64,000 bases of DNA from Solea solea (taxonomy: Eukaryota > Chordata > Actinopteri > Pleuronectiformes > Soleidae). The number at the start of each line of letters is the position of its first letter. Positions within the stretch are counted from its first letter, which is position 1. A model generated the notes under the pieces. That model was not told where the DNA came from and searched no databases. It saw nothing but the letters and a program-made list of their open reading frames with translations. A program made the position numbers and the translations under genes. Of this stretch, positions 58,801-64,000 are shown piece by piece. The stretch is from the NCBI RefSeq assembly GCF_958295425.1, contig NC_081149.1:4927194-4991193 (forward strand), in the 5' to 3' direction.

Positions 58801-60846
58801 AACTCCAGAGGGTGGCAGTAGTGCAATATCTGCTGTTAAACCCCCTTAGATGAAGAAAACACTGACCTTGTCAGGACCAGTAGTCCTCATGGAGACCAAA
58901 AACCTGGTCCTAATGAGGAGGAACTGGTTAAGTTTAGGACTGAGATTTGAATTGTGGTTATGGTTAAGGTTAGGGTTGGTTATTAACTAGTTATTGTTAA
59001 GGTTAGTCATAAGGCTTTGCTGCGTTCCATTTTTCATTGGATGTCGGAACTGGGAGTGAAGACACATTTGATTTGACCGTGTTCCAGTTGAGAGGTCAGG
59101 AAAACACCTGGATCCTGTTCCTGTTAAAGGAATTCCCCCTAAAGTCGGAAATCCCGACTCCACAAACCCCATAGATTAAGAATGGTTTCAGATCACTCCT
59201 GAAACACAGCTGAAAAAACTTGAATCCTGATTTAAAATCTCAGTTTTTAAATGAAAATGTCGTAGCTTGTGATTAGATTTCTTAGAATTGATGTGAATAC
59301 CAGATTCATTGAGGACGGGGGAACATTCTTTGACACAACAATATCACATTTGTGTGTCAGCGTCCATGAGTTTGCCTGTGTAAAGATGGTTTGCCCTCCT
59401 GCTGCGTGTCTGCAGGCTGTGTGCTGCACTGATAAGGAGCACTGCTGCCCTCAGGGCTTCCACTGTAACATCGTCTCCAAGTCGTGTCAGAGGCTCGCCA
59501 TGCTGCAGCTGGAGACGGTGCCACTGACGCCGGTGTATCTGCTGGAGCAACCGCACAGAGCCGGCCCTTCACGAGACAGAGACATCCAGTGTGACGGCCA
59601 GACCAGCTGCACGGACATGGAGACGTGCTGCAGGACGTCGGCTACGTCGTGGGCCTGCTGTCCTGCTCCCAATGTATGATTTTCAGGCATAACTCACCTG
59701 CTGCTCCAGTTTAACTATCAAATACTTAGCATTTTACTGTCACTGTAGTACATTTTGGCTTTGTGATGATCTTTTCCCACTGAAACTGAGGTTTGTATAA
59801 ACCACTCACTCTCCCACACCAAAGTCCATAGAGAAAATCATTGATTTTAACATCGCAGCACACAGGAGTTGTCGATCCACTGCTGCCTCCATCACTAACT
59901 TCAAATGTTTCATTGTTTAAATCCTTTGTTCAGATTTACCTCAGTACCACAAAGTGACCACACGAGGCAGCAGTAGACCAGCAGCTCCTGTGTCCCCACA
60001 AGCTAAAATCACAATTTTTTTTCGATGGGGTTTGGTGTGCGAGACTAAGTGGTTTAAAAACTTCAGTTTCCTGTTGGAAAGAAATGGTCCAACTGCAAGA
60101 TAGAGCTGCAAATATTATCGTAATGTTTTGTAATGTTGTTTTTTTAGCCTTTATTTGTTGAACTTTTCTCTAAGAGGCGAAAAATCTGCTCTATCTTGTG
60201 TCTATGTTTTACACGACAGTTGGTTATCAACAAAAGGAGCTTTACTCCACAATATATCAAGAATGTATCTGACACTTTATCTATGTAGACTGCTTTTCCC
60301 TTTTTATAAAAAAATGAGAAACCACTCATTCTCTGTCAAGAAAATCTGCATTTTTAGCTTGTGGGGAAACAGCAGCTGCTGGTCTACTGCTGGCTGAGTT
60401 TGAGGTGGAGGCAGCAGTGGATCAACAACTCCTGTGTGCTGGGATGTAAAATTGATGATTTTCTTTATGGACTTTGGTGTGGGAGAGTGAGTGGTTCACA
60501 GCAAAATTTTCAGTTTTCCGATAATTCAGATTTCCAGATGATGTAATTACATCCTCGCCTTTAGCACCAAATTTGACATAGAACATGTCGGTATATGTCA
60601 AATTTGGTGGTAAAGACATCTTCACTTGTAGTAGATGAACATTTTTTCTTCTCCCACCATCAGCTGACGGTGTCTCATACTTTTTTCCCCCCCTCCTCAC
60701 AGGCGGTTTGTTGCAGCGACATGAAGCACTGCTGTCCCAGTGGCTACACCTGCACGACCACTGGCTCCTGCACCCAGAACATGGGCCTCCTGTGGCGCGA
60801 CTGGAACATGTTCCTCGCCAACAAAAAGAGAGCTCTGATTGTCTGA
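46323..60846 (+). CDS. grn: Progranulin, ten granulin modules
   Basis: Fifteen coding exons (listed singly) give 2640 nt, or 879 residues, longer than human PGRN (593). The precursor is a secreted and lysosomal glycoprotein cleaved into granulins; it acts in lysosome function, wound repair and microglia. A hydrophobic signal peptide (residues 1-18, [13 protein letters not shown]) leads into ten 12-Cys granulin modules. Each module is split by an intron between its CCP-x-x-E/Q and the following AVCC, the classic granulin gene design. A 37-residue Cys-free spacer (exon 8) separates modules 3 and 4. Module 2 has only ten Cys. Modules 5-7 come from near-identical exons. The C-terminus is ALIV, not the QLL that binds sortilin in mammals. 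slc25a39 lies upstream in divergent orientation, as next to GRN in man. Paralogue (grna or grnb) cannot be assigned from sequence alone; the long form suggests grna. Confidence 0.95.
46674..47070 (+). repeat. Three diverged copies of an AGCTAAACCAACA unit
   Basis: CAGCTAGCTAAACCAACAAC, CAGTTAGCTAAACCAACAAT and CGGCTAGCTTAACCAACAGA, each followed by AGAGATAGCCATAATT-like text, are spaced by about 125 and 200 bp within grn intron 2. Confidence 0.7.
47525..47662 (+). CDS. grn: grn exon 3: C-half of granulin 1
   Basis: 46 codons, [17 protein letters not shown] to LPKRSK. Completes a full 12-Cys module. Acceptor CTTTAG, donor AAA|GTAAGA. Confidence 0.93.
47769..47897 (+). CDS. grn: grn exon 4: N-half of granulin 2 (Cys-poor)
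   Basis: 43 codons. The half-module reads [20 protein letters not shown] then FGCCPIAQ. The usual TCC is SCL, so the fourth module Cys is absent. Confidence 0.92.
48349..48430 (+). CDS. grn: grn exon 5: C-half of granulin 2 (Cys-poor)
   Basis: 82 nt, [17 protein letters not shown]. The usual AVCC is GVPC, so the seventh module Cys is absent. It ends in phase 1 before GTGAGA. Confidence 0.92.
48975..49150 (+). repeat. Intronic duplicate D1, upstream of grn exon 6
   Basis: Shares TTTATACTGATGGGACATTT, TTGGCACTTAAGGT, CAGTCTAGACTTGTTAA and CATGACAGTGGATAA with 50128-50323. It ends 66 nt before exon 6; its partner ends 69 nt before exon 9. The end also reads as a reverse-transcriptase-like [10 protein letters not shown] frame, so the duplicated DNA is partly LINE-derived. 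Confidence 0.85.
49217..49326 (+). CDS. grn: grn exon 6: N-half of granulin 3
   Basis: 110 nt, starts in phase 1. Encodes [16 protein letters not shown] then [10 protein letters not shown]. Acceptor TGTTTCAG. Confidence 0.92.
49509..49662 (+). CDS. grn: grn exon 7: C-half of granulin 3
   Basis: 154 nt, [17 protein letters not shown], then a basic linker ending EWEIKK. The donor G|GTCACA is weak but is required by the phase of exon 8. Confidence 0.88.
49742..49852 (+). CDS. grn: grn exon 8: Cys-free spacer
   Basis: 111 nt, both ends in phase 1, coding [19 protein letters not shown] then [17 protein letters not shown]. It has no Cys and could be skipped without changing frame, so alternative splicing is plausible. 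Confidence 0.8.
50128..50323 (+). repeat. Intronic duplicate D2, upstream of grn exon 9
   Basis: Partner of 48975-49150. Shared text GGTTTATACTGATGGGACAT, CTAGACTTGTTAACTGGTAG and CATGACAGTGGATAAAGCAC. Ends 69 nt before exon 9. Confidence 0.85.
50393..50490 (+). CDS. grn: grn exon 9: N-half of granulin 4
   Basis: 98 nt, [20 protein letters not shown] then [10 protein letters not shown]. Acceptor TTTTAATCAAG; donor GAG|GTACGA. Confidence 0.92.
50740..51180. repeat. Dispersed repeat in grn intron 9
   Basis: Segment with AGGTTTTTATTTAAAGTAAA, GCACGACAATCTGACAGAG, GGCTGATGAGGATAATGAGG and GTGACCCCGTGACAA. These phrases resemble the end of a common fish DNA or LTR element, but the class is uncertain. 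No transposase frame. Confidence 0.5.
51328..51564 (+). CDS. grn: grn exon 10: granulin 4 C-half plus granulin 5 N-half
   Basis: 237 nt, 79 codons, [17 protein letters not shown], then [20 protein letters not shown] and [19 protein letters not shown]. First of three near-identical tandem exons. Confidence 0.95.
52314..52550 (+). CDS. grn: grn exon 11: granulin 5 C-half plus granulin 6 N-half
   Basis: 237 nt. Second tandem copy, the most diverged ([41 protein letters not shown]). Its 3' part is closer to exon 9 than to exon 10. Confidence 0.95.
52590..53045. repeat. L2-like tail fragments in inverted arrangement
   Basis: 52590-52760 carries CACCCTGGACAGGTTGCCAG and TTTAGAGTGTCCAATTTACC (reverse sense). 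52875-53040 carries GACTGTAGGTGTGAGTGTGA and GGCGACCTGTCCAGGGTGTA (forward sense). Two oppositely oriented retroposon tails occupy most of grn intron 11. Confidence 0.75.
53143..53379 (+). CDS. grn: grn exon 12: granulin 6 C-half plus granulin 7 N-half
   Basis: 237 nt. Third tandem copy; by eye it differs from exon 10 at about 11 positions, several of them synonymous. Confidence 0.95.
54102..55094 (-). CDS. Intronless S-adenosylmethionine decarboxylase (amd1-like retrogene)
   Basis: A single uninterrupted frame of 330 residues (human AMD1 is 334) lies antisense in grn intron 12. The enzyme makes decarboxylated AdoMet for spermidine and spermine synthesis and self-cleaves to form a pyruvoyl cofactor. 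All key residues I can place are present: Glu in [11 protein letters not shown] (human E8, E11), the cleavage site LSESSMF (S68), KTCGTT (C82), CGYSMNG (S229) and WTIHITPE (H243). Vertebrate AMD1 is multi-exonic, so lack of introns marks a processed copy. An open frame with no stop or frameshift suggests either youth or selection. The start is the ATG at 55094; an in-frame extension upstream begins only with TTG. No poly-A tail or target-site duplication is evident at the 3' side, arguing against very recent insertion. A regulatory uORF is retained upstream. Confidence 0.9.
   Translation of the reverse strand: MEEYNAHFFEGTEKLLEVWFSQHDETEGTGDLRTIPRFEWDKLLKNVHCLIISVTKTDKLEAYILSESSMFVSKTRFILKTCGTTLLLQALNPLLDLARQYCAFSAVENIFYSRKNFVKPSQQEFPHQNFQEEVDFLIQIFPNGTAYCMGPLNSDCWYLFTLDLPEHWKNKYADQTLEVLMSDLDPTIMDQFYMKDQVSARDVTRMSGICDLIPGSVIDAAMFNPCGYSMNGMKSDGTYWTIHITPEAEFSYVSFETNLSARSFDNLVRKVVDLFKPGKFVTTLFVNQKSKCRSVFSSDKKLMGYKCLNRQLVQFNDYNLVFTSYASNCQ
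55218..55238 (-). promoter_or_regulatory. MAGDIS-like upstream ORF of the amd1-like retrogene
   Basis: On the - strand ATG GCT GCC GAT GTT AGC TAG encodes M-A-A-D-V-S. Mammalian AMD1 mRNA carries the hexapeptide uORF M-A-G-D-I-S, which stalls ribosomes when polyamines are high. Length, stop and four of six residues agree, and it lies 123 nt before the main ATG in the expected order. Confidence 0.75.
56192..57532 (-). mobile_element. Defective Tc1/mariner transposon in grn intron 12
   Basis: The right terminus is intact: GTTCCCTTTATTTTTTTGAG then CAGTG ends at 57532, followed by TA (57533-57534), the expected target dinucleotide. The left terminus is missing: only the subterminal ACATCCTAGATCTGAATGAA is left, fused directly to the transposase C-terminal coding end. 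The element is about 1.34 kb and cannot be mobilised as a two-ended unit. Confidence 0.88.
56217..57236 (-). pseudogene. Tc1/mariner transposase pseudogene
   Basis: Two large fragments remain on the - strand. 56692-57162 has the helix-turn-helix region ([35 protein letters not shown]) and the first catalytic Asp in LFTDESRF. 56202-56669 has the second ([12 protein letters not shown]) and [14 protein letters not shown] with the third acidic residue. Breaks: a 1-nt loss near 57208 puts a stop after the first 12 codons, a further in-frame stop sits just before 57162, and a deletion/frameshift lies between 56669 and 56740. Not functional. Confidence 0.9.
57646..57960 (+). CDS. grn: grn exon 13: granulin 7 C-half, Thr-rich linker, granulin 8 N-half
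   Basis: 315 nt. [17 protein letters not shown], then a long Thr/Pro linker ([15 protein letters not shown]) and an acidic stretch (EEKEEEEV), then [14 protein letters not shown]. Probably O-glycosylated. The acceptor TGGTACATAAG has a weak pyrimidine tract. Confidence 0.9.
58020..58130 (-). repeat. Dispersed repeat R3, copy 2
   Basis: CCACGTCTCTATATTTAAAT followed by ATGACGACACTGTGCGGCTC matches 37855-37998. Lies in grn intron 13. Confidence 0.65.
58325..58573 (+). CDS. grn: grn exon 14: granulin 8 C-half plus granulin 9 N-half
   Basis: 249 nt. [17 protein letters not shown] and [20 protein letters not shown] then WGCCPLQN. The donor AAT|GTGAGC is followed by a (TG)n run. Confidence 0.94.
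58855..59165 (+). repeat. Dispersed GGTTAAGG-type repeat, copy 4, with GTTCCAGTTGAGA segment
   Basis: GGTTATGGTTAAGGTTAGGG marks the repeat, followed by TGCTGCGTTCCATTTTTCAT and GTTCCAGTTGAGAGGTC, which recur at 43617-43690. Fills much of grn intron 14. Confidence 0.55.
59416..59673 (+). CDS. grn: grn exon 15: granulin 9 C-half plus granulin 10 N-half
   Basis: 258 nt. [17 protein letters not shown], a linker with [16 protein letters not shown], then [14 protein letters not shown]. Donor AAT|GTATGA. Confidence 0.93.
59781..60072. mobile_element. Foldback MITE family F, copy 6 (grn intron 15)
   Basis: Left arm GTATAAACCACTCACTCTCC with CACACCAAAGTCCATAGAGA. Right arm GATGGGGTTTGGTGTGCGAG then ACTAAGTGGTTTAAAAAC. 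Nearly full length. Confidence 0.86.
60315..60512. mobile_element. Foldback MITE family F, copy 7 (grn intron 15)
   Basis: Left arm GAGAAACCACTCATTCTCTG and right arm TTATGGACTTTGGTGTGGGA then GAGTGAGTGGTTCACAG, with a shortened centre. It lies only about 240 bp from copy 6. Confidence 0.82.
60703..60846 (+). CDS. grn: grn exon 16: granulin 10 C-half and C-terminus
   Basis: 48 codons with [23 protein letters not shown], then [19 protein letters not shown]. The basic/hydrophobic tail differs from the mammalian QLL end. Confidence 0.95.
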   Translation, partial: AVCCSDMKHCCPSGYTCTTTGSCTQNMGLLWRDWNMFLANKKRALIV

Positions 60847-61042
60847 AAACCTCGCCTCCTCCCCTCCCCCGCTCTGATTCAGCATATGTTGCACTAATGG
60901 TAGATCATTTAAAAGTGTTGTTGTTGTTTTTAATATTTTTGTAGGTAAACAATGAAGGGAAAATTAATTTCACTTGAGGTGAGGATCTTTCTGTCTGATA
61001 TCAAGTTCACAAGACCAGAACTCATTTTGAAAATGATCCACA

Positions 61043-61946
61043 TTAAAGGTCCAGTGTGTGAGAATTAGTGACACCTAGTGGTGAGATTGCAGAGTGCAAT
61101 AATGTCATTTTCTTTATATTGGCGTAGTTCTCGTTCTCTTTAACCCTTCTATGACCATCATGATATATATTTATTTAGATTTTATGACTGTAGAATTGTG
61201 AAAAGGTAACCTTCACTATCTAACCCACATATCGTAACAAATCTTGTCCGCGGAAGTCCTGAGGTTCTACCGTAATGACAAGTATATGGCCACAAAAAGC
61301 TCTATTTCCCTGCTTTCCAGTATCCATCCATCCATCTTCTACTGTGCCAATCTCAGCTGACACAGGGCTAAAAGGCGGGGTCACACCGTGGACAGATTGC
61401 TCACAGTCCATAGTTTTTTAATTTTCTGGATATTGCAAACGGTCTAGGAGTTACGGCAATGAGAAGTATGCATGCCAAGGAAGGGTTCAAAGTTTAGTTT
61501 TTGTCCGATCAGGTTGCCGTAGAAACATGGCAGCACGACATCACCTTGCCTAAAGTACATATAAAGCCACCATGTGTTCACACTGAATGGAATTGAAAAC
61601 ATTACTGTATACCCGACTCACACAAACGTGGTGGGCGTGTCTACTGAAATCAAGCTTCTGACTTATTGACTTTGAACAGAGCGGTGTCAAGCGTTGTGGG
61701 TCTGATTAACTCTACAAGTGGCAGCCCGAGCACCAACCACAGTTGTCTGTTTAGTGCAAACACCACACAATCCAAATGGAGCTCTCATACAAGGTAGTTC
61801 TTGCAGTGACTGGAGTTTGATGTGACTCAGACAAGTTCATATAAATGTGTCGACCAAGAATCATGAGAATGAAAAGGTTCTTTTTCAAAATTGGCCAATG
61901 GAAATGAATGAGAAACCTTCTTAAATGTTGCACACTGGACCTTTAA
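61043..61946. mobile_element. TTAA-bounded inverted-repeat element in grn 3' UTR
   Basis: Left end TTAAAGGTCCAGTGTG (61043-61058) and right end CACACTGGACCTTTAA (61931-61946) are perfect 16-bp inverted copies, and both include TTAA. The interior contains CACCTAGTGGTGAGATTGCA and a nested L2-like tail fragment (61322-61412). No transposase seen, so non-autonomous. Confidence 0.8.
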
Positions 61947-62202
61947 TCACATGTTGGCTACTTGAAAACACTCGTTCACTGACTGTTTACTAACTATATG
62001 TTCTAACTATATGTTGTGCTGATTCTGCCACCGCTTCCAATAATCCATCACAGTTCCGAGCATGATTTTGAAATGTGATTCCTTCCTGTTTTCATTTGAA
62101 AATGAATGAAAAATAATGTAAAACTTGCACACGCTTTGTTTGTTTGTACATGCTGCCTAAAACTCACACTGACACTCATAAGGCTTTGTTTTCCATTAAA
62201 CC

Positions 62203-62208
62203 AATAAA
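62203..62208 (+). other. grn: Candidate grn polyadenylation signal
   Basis: AATAAA, followed about 25 nt later by a GTTGTGTGG GU-rich element. It would give a 3' UTR of about 1.37 kb that contains the TTAA element. Confidence 0.55.
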
Positions 62209-62451
62209 CAGATCTTTGAAACCTGTCAGATTGTTGTGTGGAATATTATGGTGAGGTTTTATGAAATTAAGTGAATAATCAATCTGTATTTCTGTAAAAA
62301 AAACCAAAAAAAAAAACCCATCAACTTCATTCTATACATCAAAAGAAATTAATAAACACAAGCAGCCCTTTGGTAGGTGGCGCCCATTTGCCCATGTTTT
62401 CTGGCCGGGTCTTTTATCTCACGTGAGATGTTTCGAGCAGATCTGTCAACG

Positions 62452-62735
62452 TACGGCAAAGATAAAGGGCACTTCCTGTTTTGTGGCGAATGGTAGAAAT
62501 TTCCCCCGAAGTCCGATGGTTGCCGTGGCCACACCCTTTTGAATCTGCAACACTTTTTGGAACCTTTTCATCTTTGATGTGTCTCGTACAAATTGACGCA
62601 ATTCTTTTGTTGGCACGACTAACGTGCTCATGCGAGTTTGTTCCTATACAAAATGTGCAAATCACCAAGATCAATGCTAAACTCAACACAGCCCACTTCC
62701 TGCTGAGTTGAGATCATGGCCCCAATGGACTTTTT
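62452..62735 (+). repeat. Dispersed repeat family R2, third copy (internal part)
   Basis: CATCTTTGATGTGTCTCGTA, TGTGCAAATCACCAAGATCA and CCACTTCCTGCTGAGTTGAG correspond to internal segments of 2430-3120. Confidence 0.65.
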
Positions 62736-62899
62736 TTTCCGTCTTCGGCTTTCACAAACATTTAATCCTCAAAAATTTGATCTTTTGGGGAGAAAAAAAC
62801 AAAACAAATGTAAAAAAAATTCCTAAAACATGAAATGCAATGCTAAAATGCTAAAAGACCATGTCTAATATACAACACATTCAATAATAGTCAAGGACC

Positions 62900-63030
62900 A
62901 GCTACTCCGCGGGGTACACCTGGACTGTTCGCCATTCACTCTCACATTCACACCTATTTATTTACACACTCAATTTAGAGTGACCAATTTACCTAATCCC
63001 CATATTGCATGTTTTTGGACTGGTGGTGCG
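62900..63030 (-). repeat. L2-like tail fragment
   Basis: Reverse-sense fragment with GCCATTCACTCTCACATTCA, ATTTAGAGTGACCAATTTAC and CATATTGCATGTTTTTGGAC. Confidence 0.7.
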
Positions 63031-63534
63031 AACCCCCCAAATTCAAATTCATTTTAGGGCCTCATAAAAGCTTGGGCCGCCCCTGGTTAAAATATTAGCA
63101 TCCTACAGTCCTAAACACAAAGACATTCAATGTACTATCGTTTAAAACTGTGAAGCAACGAACAAATAATCTTATTTACATACGTTTTTTTTCTCCTTGA
63201 GTCTTCTACGTCACGCTTTTTTCTCTAATTGACGTCAGTTTGTTTGTTTTCGCTGGTCCTCCCCCAGTCTGTGAGCAGCGTAAAGCTTATGGGTGTGAAA
63301 AGAAACAAACATCCGGTAAATTCATTCAAAATAAAAATATAAAAATAGTGACTAATCATTTAAATGACAAACAGATGACAGATTACTTCGTATTTTAGAT
63401 TACAGTATGTGTGTGAAGTCTATGGGTTAAATTACGTTAAAATATCGGTAAAATATATTATTGGCCGTCTTGATAACCCAGCCTTCCTCAATACTGTTTA
63501 CTGAATGGTTTTACTTTGAAGAAAAGGGTATTCG

Positions 63535-63597
63535 ACTTCCGGTGTTTTCCTAGCACCACTTTTTTGACGTATGAATCATTCTTCCCAAGATGGCGTC
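63535..63597 (+). promoter_or_regulatory. rundc1: rundc1 core promoter with ETS and YY1 motifs
   Basis: ACTTCCGG (63535-63542) is an ETS/GABP site and AAGATGGCGTC (63587-63597) a YY1 site, the usual pair of a TATA-less housekeeping promoter; they lie 125-185 bp before the coding ATG. The YY1 motif includes an ATG that opens a ten-codon uORF ending at 63622. Confidence 0.65.
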
Positions 63598-63719
63598 AAT
63601 CCACCTGTTCCTCCGGTGGTGACAATTCTACCAGTTTCTTGACAAAACACGAAAACTAAACTCGCATTTTAACGACGGGCGGCGCAGTTTAACAGCTGGA
63701 CTCAACTTCACCGTGGATA

Positions 63720-64000
63720 ATGTCCACGGAGGAGCTGTCGGCGTCGGACAGTGAGGCTGTCTTAGCCGGCGCTGGGGAGCGATGGGCACCGGTGGGCGCC
63801 GTGGCCAGTCCCGAGGATGAGAGCGGGAGCGGCGGCGCTGTACATCCGAAGCAGAGAGGCTCGTCCTCGGCCAGCGACGAGGAAATGGCCTCCAAGCTGC
63901 GGAGGCTGGAAGAGGAGCAGGAGCAGCTGAACTCCTCTCTGCTCGCCCTCACCTCCCACTTCGCGCAGGTTCAGTTTCGACTCAAACAGATCGTCCACGC
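63720..64000 (+). CDS. rundc1: RUN domain-containing protein 1, first exon (partial)
   Basis: 93 complete codons run off the window end. The N-terminus MSTEELSASDSEAVLAG leads to ERWAPVGAVASPEDES, an acidic/Ser-rich low-complexity part, and then a coiled-coil start KLRRLEEEQEQLNSSLLALT and SHFAQVQFRLKQIVHA. RWAPVGAVA and SHFAQVQFRL are the blocks I recall from human RUNDC1, a coiled-coil protein with a C-terminal RUN domain (not in the window) linked to p53 regulation. The first ATG after the ETS/YY1 promoter and a GC-rich start context support this start. Confidence 0.88.
   Translation, partial: MSTEELSASDSEAVLAGAGERWAPVGAVASPEDESGSGGAVHPKQRGSSSASDEEMASKLRRLEEEQEQLNSSLLALTSHFAQVQFRLKQIVH

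Overview
The window is nuclear DNA of a teleost fish. The evidence is split vertebrate genes with GT-AG introns, dense (CA)n/(CT)n microsatellites, many fish-type repeats (Tc1/mariner remnants, foldback MITEs, L2-like LINE tails), and proteins that match cacng2, rpl3, slc25a39, grn and rundc1. The species cannot be named from the sequence.

Layout. Positions 1-9671 are repeat-rich and are probably intron 1 of cacng2, whose first exon is not visible here. Exons 2-4 of cacng2 (stargazin, an AMPA-receptor auxiliary subunit) lie on the + strand at 9672-21816, and intron 2 carries two large minisatellites. 21817-27110 is 3' UTR or intergenic and full of repeats. rpl3 is complete on the - strand (nine coding exons, 403 residues, 27201-31660), with a TATA/TOP core promoter and two intronic box C/D snoRNAs that match the mammalian RPL3-hosted SNORD43 and SNORD83. 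slc25a39 (mitochondrial glutathione carrier family) is complete on the - strand (eleven coding exons, 362 residues, 34391-39673), with a likely non-coding first exon near 41.8 kb.

About 4 kb away and divergent from it, grn (progranulin) runs on the + strand from 46323 to 60846. It has fifteen coding exons, 879 residues and ten granulin modules, three of whose exons are recent tandem copies. Its 4.3-kb intron 12 holds two foreign insertions: an intact intronless S-adenosylmethionine decarboxylase (amd1-type) reading frame on the - strand that keeps a MAGDIS-like upstream ORF, and a dead Tc1/mariner copy. Its 3' UTR appears to contain a TTAA-flanked inverted-repeat element. The first exon of rundc1 begins at 63720 behind an ETS/YY1 type promoter and runs off the window.

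The order slc25a39-grn matches human 17q21 (rundc1 also maps to that band), while cacng2 and rpl3 match human chromosome 22, so the window joins two human syntenic blocks. The most notable observations are the amd1-like retrogene with its uORF, paired loss of one disulfide in granulin module 2, two missing cysteines in the Fe-S loop of Slc25a39, an intron-level record of granulin unit duplication, and a palindromic MITE family with seven copies.
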